From the NCBI RefSeq assembly GCF_016785095.1, contig NZ_JAEKJB010000002.1:372001-436000 (forward strand): a DNA stretch of 64,000 bases, given 5' to 3'. The translations under genes were made by a program, and so were the position numbers. Under the pieces are notes generated by a model. That model saw only the letters and a list, made by a program, of their open reading frames with translations. It did not search any database and was not told the origin of the DNA. This document shows positions 58,416 to 64,000 of this stretch, piece after piece. Positions within the stretch are counted from its first letter, which is position 1; every line of letters starts with the position of its first letter. Source of the stretch: Alloalcanivorax marinus (lineage in GTDB: Bacteria > Pseudomonadota > Gammaproteobacteria > Pseudomonadales > Alcanivoracaceae).

Positions 58416-59840
58416 ATGATGAGTATGAAGAACGTAATGATGCTGGTCCTGCTCGCCGTTCTCGGCGCCGGGATCTACGGCTGCGAAGCGAGTAGCAGCG
58501 ACGGCGGCGGTGGCGATCCCACCCCCAACGAGCCCAACCCGAACACGCCGGACGACCAGGACAACGACGGCATTCCGGACGACGAGGACAATTGCCCGGC
58601 GTTCGCCAATAACGACCAGGCGGACCAGGACAACGACGGCATCGGCGACGCCTGCGACGAAGACATCGATGACGATGGCGTCGACAACGACGATGACAAC
58701 TGTCCGCGCGTGTCCAACCCGGACCAGACCGATACCGACGGTGACGGCATCGGCGATGCCTGCGACAACAACACCGACCAGGACGGTGACGGCATCGAGG
58801 ACAACAAGGACAACTGTCCGATGGTGGCCAACCCGGACCAGTCCGACATCGATAACGACGGCGTGGGCGATGTCTGCGACAACGACCGCGACGGCGACGG
58901 CGTGCAGAACGTCAACGATAACTGCCCCTACGTGGCCAATGCCGACCAGCTCGACACCGACCAGGATGGCGTGGGCGATGCCTGCGAATCCGACACCGAC
59001 GGCGACGGCGTACCGGACGAGGACGATAACTGCCTGTTCATCCCCAACCCGGATCAGGCCGACCTGGACGGTGACAACGTGGGCGACATCTGCGACAACG
59101 ACGACGACGGCGATGGCACCAACGACCAGGACGATCAGTGCCCGACCGAAGCGGGCCCGCCGGAAAACGACGGCTGCCCGGTGGATGACGACACCGACAC
59201 CGATGGCGACGGCGTGCCGGACGACCTGGATAACTGCCCGAACACCGCCAACGCCGACCAGGCGGACGCGGACGGTGACGGCGTCGGCGACGTGTGCGAC
59301 ACCGACGGCTTCACCTGCAACGCCGGCACCACCTACCAGCCGCTGCTGAGCCCGGACTACGAAGCCAGTGGTAACTCCCTGGCGGTGTCCATCGCCACCG
59401 TGGAGAACCCGGAGAACATGCTCGACGGTATCGATGCCAGCTACGCCGAGATCAACGTTTCCCTGGCTCTGCTTTACGGCGGCGCCGAAATCCGCGCCTC
59501 CGCGGTGGATCAGTCCAACGACTTCACCGGTATCAACCGCATTGGCTTCGTGATCTCCGATCCGGCCTCGGCGCTGCTCAACCTGAGTCTGCTGGGTGAT
59601 TTCCTGACCGTGCGCTTCTTCAACGACGGCGAGGAAGTGGACAGCGCCGTGGTAGGCGGCCAGGGCCTGGATCTGGAGCTGCTGGGCCTGGGTATCAACA
59701 GCGATCAACGCTTCCTGGTCACCGAGGTCGATACCAACGACCTGACCTTCGACGAAGTGCAACTCGACTACGCCGGCTTCCTGAACGCCAACGACACCCT
59801 GCGTATTCACCGTGTCTGCACGGGGAACATCGCACCCTGA
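58416..59840 (+). CDS. Lipoprotein with tandem thrombospondin type 3 (calcium-binding) repeats
   Basis: 474 residues: signal peptide with lipobox-like IYGC (lipid Cys about 26), then a Gly/Pro-rich linker and tandem TSP3 repeats from about residue 45 to 290, six long and one short. The consensus is DNCP-x3-N-x-DQ-x-D-x-DGDGxGDxC. Each supplies Asp-rich calcium loops and paired cysteines. A C-terminal beta-rich domain (about 300-474) follows. GAGGAG site before ATG 58416. Likely an extended calcium-stabilised stalk at the cell surface, working with the OmpA-family protein; no enzymatic motif seen. Confidence 0.88.
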   Translation: MMSMKNVMMLVLLAVLGAGIYGCEASSSDGGGGDPTPNEPNPNTPDDQDNDGIPDDEDNCPAFANNDQADQDNDGIGDACDEDIDDDGVDNDDDNCPRVSNPDQTDTDGDGIGDACDNNTDQDGDGIEDNKDNCPMVANPDQSDIDNDGVGDVCDNDRDGDGVQNVNDNCPYVANADQLDTDQDGVGDACESDTDGDGVPDEDDNCLFIPNPDQADLDGDNVGDICDNDDDGDGTNDQDDQCPTEAGPPENDGCPVDDDTDTDGDGVPDDLDNCPNTANADQADADGDGVGDVCDTDGFTCNAGTTYQPLLSPDYEASGNSLAVSIATVENPENMLDGIDASYAEINVSLALLYGGAEIRASAVDQSNDFTGINRIGFVISDPASALLNLSLLGDFLTVRFFNDGEEVDSAVVGGQGLDLELLGLGINSDQRFLVTEVDTNDLTFDEVQLDYAGFLNANDTLRIHRVCTGNIAP

Positions 59841-59865
59841 TACAACAACGATCAGGCAATCCCTC

Positions 59866-59893
59866 AAGGGGCGCTTCGGCGCCCCTTTTTTTT
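59866..59893 (+). terminator. Rho-independent terminator
   Basis: Nine-base arms AAGGGGCGC (59866-59874) and GCGCCCCTT (59879-59887) close a TTCG tetraloop, with a run of eight T (59886-59893) overlapping the stem end. It lies 26 bases after the TSP3-lipoprotein stop and ends the OmpA/lipoprotein operon. Confidence 0.93.
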
Positions 59894-59987
59894 GCTTCCG
59901 AGCCGCGCTGTCGGCCACCGTTTTTCATGGGGGTTCGCCGTCGGTCAGTCTTTTCGGTTAGATTGAGAGGCAGGAGGGATCGACGTT

Positions 59988-62066
59988 ATGACACGACACC
60001 GAGTGCTGGCGGCTCTGCTGGCTGGCCTGACGTTGCTGCTGGGGGCCTGTGGGCCGCAATCCAAGGACTACATCGAGACCGGTGACCTGGACGCCCTGCG
60101 CGAACGGGGCGAGTTGCGCCTGGTGGCGCCACGCTTCGATGAGGAGCAGGCCCTGGTGCGCGAGGGCGTGCCGCTGCAGGAGTTCCGCGAGCAGGCGGAG
60201 GCGGCGGCCCTGTCCCTGGGCCTGGAGCCGCGCTGGGTGTACGCCGATGGTACCGGCGGCCTGGACGACATGATCAATGACGGTCGCGCGGACATGATCG
60301 TCAGCAATTATTCGGTCACCGACGATCGCCGCGAGCGGGTGGCGTTCTGTACGCCGGTGGCGGTGATCGACGAGTATCTGGTGGTGGCCAAGGACCGCGA
60401 GGGGGGCAGCCTGGCGGAGCTGGGCGAGATCACCGTGGCGGTGCCGGAAGACACCGCCTACGCGGAAACCGCCGCTGAACTGGCGGAGCGCCACGACAAC
60501 CTGACCGTGGAAACGCTGCCCCCGGGCACCTCTGATTCCGGTCTGCTGGATGCGGTGGCGGCGGGCAGCTATGACGCCGCCATTGTCGACGGCAACATGC
60601 TCGACAGCCTGCTGATGGACTACGACGGCCTGCGCAAGGGCCCGGTGGTCACCGAGCGCCGCCGTATCGCCTGGGCGGTGCGACCGGACAACACCGCGCT
60701 GCGCGCGGCGATCAACGAATTCATCGTCAGCCATCATGTGAGCGCCTCGGTGCGGGCCCGGGCCCAACGGGACTGGGCGGCGATCAAGAAGGAAGGCGTG
60801 CTGCGGGTGATCACCTCCAACAATCCGGCCAGCTATTTCCTCTGGCGGGGGGAGTTGATGGGGTTTGATTACGACCTCACGCGCCACTTCGCCAAGCAGC
60901 ACGGACTGCGCGTGCGCATGGTGGTGCGCGACAGCGCCTCGGCTATGTTCCAGGCCCTGCAGGACGGGGCCGGCGACGTCATCGCCGCTTCCATGACCGA
61001 CACCGAGGAACGCCGGCGGGCCGGCTGGCGGTTCAGTAAGCGCTACCTCGAGGTGCACGAGCAGATTATCGGCCGCGCCGACGAGGAGCCGTTTGAATCG
61101 GTTCAGGCGCTGGCCGGGCGCACCGTGGCGGTGGCGCCGGACAGCGCCTTCGTGGATAGCCTGGAGGCATTGCGTGAGCAGGGCATCGCCGTGGAAACCC
61201 GTCTGGTGCCGGACGCCACCTCGGAGATGCTGATCCAGCAGGTGGCCGATGGTGACGCCGACCTGACCCTGGTGGACAGCCATCTGGCGGCGCTGGAAAG
61301 CACCTACCGTGACGACATCCAGCCGCTGTGGACCCTGGAAGGCAGCCGTGATATCGCCTGGGGCCTGCGCGAGAATCAGCCAGGCCTCAAGAAGCAGCTT
61401 GATGCCTACATTACCCGCAACTACAAGGGGCTGTTCTACAACGTCACCTTCAACCGCTATTTCAAGGAAACCAAGACCATCCGCATTCACGAGCAATACC
61501 GGGTGGAGGCGGGCAAGGAAATCTCTTCCTACGACGACCTGGCCAAGGAATACGCGCTTGAATACGGCTTCGACTGGCGGCTGGTGATCTCGCAGATGTA
61601 CCAGGAAAGTCAGTTCGACCCGGATGCGCGCTCGTTCGCTGGCGCCCGGGGGTTGATGCAGGTGATGCCGCGCACCGGCCGCCAGTTCGGTTTCACCGAT
61701 CTGCATGATCCGGAGCAGGGCATCGCCGCCGGGCTGGCCTACCTGGAATGGCTCGAGGACCGTTTCCCGCAGCGCCTGGAGCTGGCGCAGAAGCTCTATT
61801 TCGGGCTCGCCGCCTACAACGCCGGCGCCGGTCACGTGGAAGATGCCCGGGTACTGGCCCAGCGGTTGGGCAAGGACCCGGATCAGTGGTTTGGCAACGT
61901 GGAAACCGCCATGTTGCTGTTGTCGCGGCCGCAATACGCGCGCCAGGCACGCTTCGGATACGTGCGTGGTTCCGAGCCGGTGAAGTACGTGCGCGAGATC
62001 CGTAACCGCTACCTGGGTTACGTGGATTTCACCGAGGAGAACAACATCTCCGCCGAGCCGGATTAA
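59988..62066 (+). CDS. mltF: MltF-like membrane-bound lytic transglycosylase with two solute-binding modules
   Basis: 692 residues. Lipoprotein signal with lipobox LLGAC (C21). Two consecutive family-3 solute-binding domains: about 35-265 (LRLVAPRFDEEQALVREG...) and about 275-490 (LRVITSNNPASYFLWRGELMGFDYDLTRHFAKQHGLRV...). Then an SLT domain with catalytic E540 (SQMYQESQFDPDARSFAGARGLMQVMPRT) and GLAAYNAGAGHV. The usual MltF carries one binding domain and is about 480-520 residues, so this is an enlarged variant. Cleaves peptidoglycan at the outer membrane; the binding modules may sense muropeptides. Confidence 0.88.
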   Translation: MTRHRVLAALLAGLTLLLGACGPQSKDYIETGDLDALRERGELRLVAPRFDEEQALVREGVPLQEFREQAEAAALSLGLEPRWVYADGTGGLDDMINDGRADMIVSNYSVTDDRRERVAFCTPVAVIDEYLVVAKDREGGSLAELGEITVAVPEDTAYAETAAELAERHDNLTVETLPPGTSDSGLLDAVAAGSYDAAIVDGNMLDSLLMDYDGLRKGPVVTERRRIAWAVRPDNTALRAAINEFIVSHHVSASVRARAQRDWAAIKKEGVLRVITSNNPASYFLWRGELMGFDYDLTRHFAKQHGLRVRMVVRDSASAMFQALQDGAGDVIAASMTDTEERRRAGWRFSKRYLEVHEQIIGRADEEPFESVQALAGRTVAVAPDSAFVDSLEALREQGIAVETRLVPDATSEMLIQQVADGDADLTLVDSHLAALESTYRDDIQPLWTLEGSRDIAWGLRENQPGLKKQLDAYITRNYKGLFYNVTFNRYFKETKTIRIHEQYRVEAGKEISSYDDLAKEYALEYGFDWRLVISQMYQESQFDPDARSFAGARGLMQVMPRTGRQFGFTDLHDPEQGIAAGLAYLEWLEDRFPQRLELAQKLYFGLAAYNAGAGHVEDARVLAQRLGKDPDQWFGNVETAMLLLSRPQYARQARFGYVRGSEPVKYVREIRNRYLGYVDFTEENNISAEPD

Positions 62067-62077
62067 AGTTCGGCGCA

Positions 62078-62154
62078 ATCGCGGCTGAAGCGGAGTGCCG
62101 CCCAGCCGCTCCTACGGGGCTTTAGAATGCGGTAGGAGCGGCTTCGGCCGCGAT
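62078..62154. repeat. REP-like inverted repeat, copy 3
   Basis: Starts ATCGCGGCTGAAGCGG and ends GGAGCGGCTTCGGCCGCGAT. The left arm carries the same GGAGTGCCGCCC-type interruption as copy 1. It lies between the convergent MltF-like and monoacylglycerol-lipase-like genes and may act as a bidirectional barrier or mRNA-end stabiliser. Confidence 0.8.
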
Positions 62155-62166
62155 CCGGCGCTGGCG

Positions 62167-63081
62167 TCACAAACGCCGGTTCAGCCACTCCAACAGTGTC
62201 TGGCGGACCTCCGGGGCGCAGTAATCATTGAGGATTTCATGGCGGCCCTTGGGGCAATCCAGACGCTGCAGCGGCAGCCCGCGGCGGCGCAGTGCCTTTT
62301 CCAGACGATCCATGCCCTTGCCGCCGCCGCTCATGGGGTCCTCGCGACCGCCCAGCAACAGCACTGGCAAGTTCGCCGGCAGCGCCGCCAGGCCCTTGCC
62401 GGACTGAATGCGCGCCAGCGCCGACACCAGCGCCACCCAGGTGGCGTTGGTGCACTGAAAACCGCACTTCGGGTCCTCGATGTAGGCGGCCACCTGGGCC
62501 GGGTCGGCGCTCAACCAGTCGAAGTCGGTGCGCGCGTCGGGCACGCTGCGCGCCCAGGCACGGAAGGTGAGGGTGTCGATCAGGTTGCTCTGGCCGCGCG
62601 CGCCCTGGCGCCGTTGCTGCCAGCGCAGCACCGGCAGCAGGGTGCGATAGTAGGCGCTGGCGTGGTAGTCGCTGCCGCACAGTACCAGGCCGTCCAGCCG
62701 GTCGCCGAATCGCTCGGCCCCGGCCAGGGCCAGAAACGAACCCATGCTGTGGCCGCCCAGCACCAACGGGCCGGGGTGGCGCTCGGCCACGGTATCGATG
62801 ACGCGCTCGATATCGCTCATCACCTTTTGCCAGCCGTCGTCGTCGGCGAAATGGCCGGGCGGGTCGGCGCCGTCCATGCTGATGCCATGGCCGCGATGGT
62901 CCGGGCAATACAGGTTCCAGCCGTGCTCGGCGAGAATTTCGCCCAGGGCCTGATAGCGGGCGCCGTGCTCGGCCATGCCATGCAGCCAGATCAAGGTGCC
63001 CAGCGATTCGCTGGCACGCCATTCATGCACGCCGATGGTGTGGCCGTCGACGGCGCCAATAACGAAGCAGTCCGAAGTCAT
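62167..63081 (-). CDS. Monoacylglycerol lipase-like alpha/beta hydrolase
   Basis: 304 residues with the monoglyceride-lipase/lysophospholipase pattern: TLIWLHGMAEHGARYQALGEILAEHGWNLYCPDHRGHG, nucleophile S112 in GGHSMGSFLALA, acid in LLGGREDPMS and a C-terminal His in KGRHEILND. Hydrolyses monoacylglycerols or lysolipids. Divergent from the M61 peptidase gene across a 74-base gap. Confidence 0.9.
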   Translation of the reverse strand: MTSDCFVIGAVDGHTIGVHEWRASESLGTLIWLHGMAEHGARYQALGEILAEHGWNLYCPDHRGHGISMDGADPPGHFADDDGWQKVMSDIERVIDTVAERHPGPLVLGGHSMGSFLALAGAERFGDRLDGLVLCGSDYHASAYYRTLLPVLRWQQRRQGARGQSNLIDTLTFRAWARSVPDARTDFDWLSADPAQVAAYIEDPKCGFQCTNATWVALVSALARIQSGKGLAALPANLPVLLLGGREDPMSGGGKGMDRLEKALRRRGLPLQRLDCPKGRHEILNDYCAPEVRQTLLEWLNRRL

Positions 63082-63155
63082 GGTAGAGGGGTTCCCCAGA
63101 AACAGTGCTGAACATGTATCATGACGGGCCCCTCGTCGCCAGTTAAGGAGTCGGT

Positions 63156-64000
63156 GTGATTCATTACCGGATTCGTCCGCTCAGACCGGAAGCCCATCTG
63201 TTCCAGATCACCCTGACCGTGGCCGCGCCCACCCCGGAAGGCCAGGGGCTGACGCTGCCGGCCTGGATTCCGGGCAGCTACATGATCCGCGATTTCGCCC
63301 GCCATATCGTCAGCCTGGAAGCCCGCGCCGGCGACCAGGTGCTGGACGTGGCCAAGATCGACAAGCAAACCTGGCAGCTGCCGCCGGTGGACGGGCCGGT
63401 GACCGTGGATTACCAGGTCTACGCCTGGGATTTGTCGGTACGCGGTGCCCATCTGGATACCACCCACGGCTATTTCAACGGTCCCTGCGTGTTCCTCGCC
63501 GCCATGGGGTTCGAGGACCAGCCCTGCGAAGTGGACATCGAGGCCCCGGACGGCGCCGCCTACGGCACCTGGAAACTGGCCACCGGCCTGGAGCGGGTAA
63601 GCGGGCCGGAGCTGGGCTTCGGTCGCTTCCGCGCCGACGACTACGACGCGCTGCTTGATCATCCGGTGGAGATGGGTGATTTCGACCACGCCGAATTCGA
63701 GGCTTGTGGCGTTCCCCACCAGGTGGTGCTCAGCGGTCGCCACCGGGCGGACATGGCGCGGCTGTGTCGGGACCTGCGACCGATCTGCGAGCATCATATC
63801 AAGCTGTTCGGCGAGCCGGCGCCGATGAAGCGCTATGTGTTCATGACCCTGGTCACCAACGGCTACGGCGGCCTGGAGCACCGCAACTCCACCAGTCTGA
63901 TGAGCCCGCGCACCGATCTGCCCCTGCGCACCGACGCCCCGGACCAGGTCCGCGACGGCTATCGCAGCTACCTGGGCCTGTGCAGCCACGAATATCTCCA
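63156..64000 (+). CDS. M61-family (glycyl aminopeptidase-type) metallopeptidase, N-terminal part
   Basis: 281 codons to the right edge. GTG 63156 has an AAGGAG site five bases upstream. N-terminal beta domain: PEAHLFQITLTVAAPTPEGQGLTLPAWIPGSYMIRDFARHIV, WDLSVRGAHLDTTHGYFNGPCVFLA; then KRYVFMTLVTNGYGGLEHRNSTSLMSPR and YLGLCSHEYL, the beginning of the HExxH zinc motif, at the very end. M61 enzymes are aminopeptidases, often Gly-specific. The catalytic half lies outside the window. Confidence 0.92.
   Translation, partial: MIHYRIRPLRPEAHLFQITLTVAAPTPEGQGLTLPAWIPGSYMIRDFARHIVSLEARAGDQVLDVAKIDKQTWQLPPVDGPVTVDYQVYAWDLSVRGAHLDTTHGYFNGPCVFLAAMGFEDQPCEVDIEAPDGAAYGTWKLATGLERVSGPELGFGRFRADDYDALLDHPVEMGDFDHAEFEACGVPHQVVLSGRHRADMARLCRDLRPICEHHIKLFGEPAPMKRYVFMTLVTNGYGGLEHRNSTSLMSPRTDLPLRTDAPDQVRDGYRSYLGLCSHEYL

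Noticed and set aside
58555-59310. Regularly spaced similar segments resembling a repeat array
   Set aside because: These are the codons of tandem thrombospondin-3 repeats in one reading frame; unit lengths and sequences vary as in protein repeats, so not CRISPR or satellite DNA.

Overview
The window is GC-rich (roughly two thirds G+C by eye) and gene-dense. It looks like the chromosome of a heterotrophic gammaproteobacterium with Pseudomonadales/Oceanospirillales affinity. The housekeeping genes (htpX, alaA, djlA, a DksA paralogue, msrA/msrB, an MltF-like lytic transglycosylase), the REP-type inverted repeats and a canonical gammaproteobacterial Zur box all fit this. Species cannot be fixed from the sequence alone.

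Layout. 1-13 kb: mostly core genes (htpX fragment, a methyltransferase, alaA, a Tag-like glycosylase, a cytochrome c/FTR1 iron permease with a possible Fur box, a Hyi-like isomerase, djlA, a luciferase-like oxidoreductase, a 7TMR-DISM histidine kinase with its response regulator, a DUF1835 protein). 13.4-37.3 kb: a catabolic island in three transcription units. A leftward unit carries UbiD, aldehyde dehydrogenase, LysR, UbiX, XdhC and AraC. A divergent rightward unit carries a DctPQM TRAP transporter, an SDR and a di-iron hydroxylase. A long leftward unit carries a three-subunit molybdenum hydroxylase, CoA ligase, crotonase, BenE-type symporter, a second (TAXI) TRAP system and a TPP enzyme. 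UbiD/UbiX plus CoA ligase, molybdenum acyl-CoA hydroxylase and crotonase is the gene set known for 2,5-furandicarboxylate/2-furoate breakdown (HmfFG plus HmfABCDE), which is my leading but unproven reading.

37.5-40.6 kb: a near-perfect Zur operator sits upstream of a gamma-carbonic anhydrase, a dihydroorotase paralogue and a DksA paralogue lacking most zinc-finger cysteines. This is a zinc-starvation set of back-up proteins. On the other side of the same operator lie a 16-codon ORF with a very strong ribosome binding site and an antitoxin-like gene without a toxin. A tRNA-Thr(CGT) follows.

40.8-53.2 kb: a second catabolic cluster, with TetR and RidA divergent from a long operon for a branched-chain-type ABC importer (one subunit a permease-ATPase fusion), an amidohydrolase, two alpha/beta hydrolases and a complete three-component Rieske oxygenase. 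A sigma-54 promoter with an IHF-like site and a TTGAT-N4-ATCAA dyad precedes it.

53.2-64 kb: msrB/msrA, a lipoprotein, a ceramidase-like hydrolase, an OmpA-family protein coupled to a thrombospondin-type-3-repeat lipoprotein, an MltF-like protein with two solute-binding modules, a monoacylglycerol-lipase-like hydrolase and the start of an M61 peptidase. Three REP-like inverted repeats (5.5, 24.6 and 62.1 kb) lie in gaps between genes.
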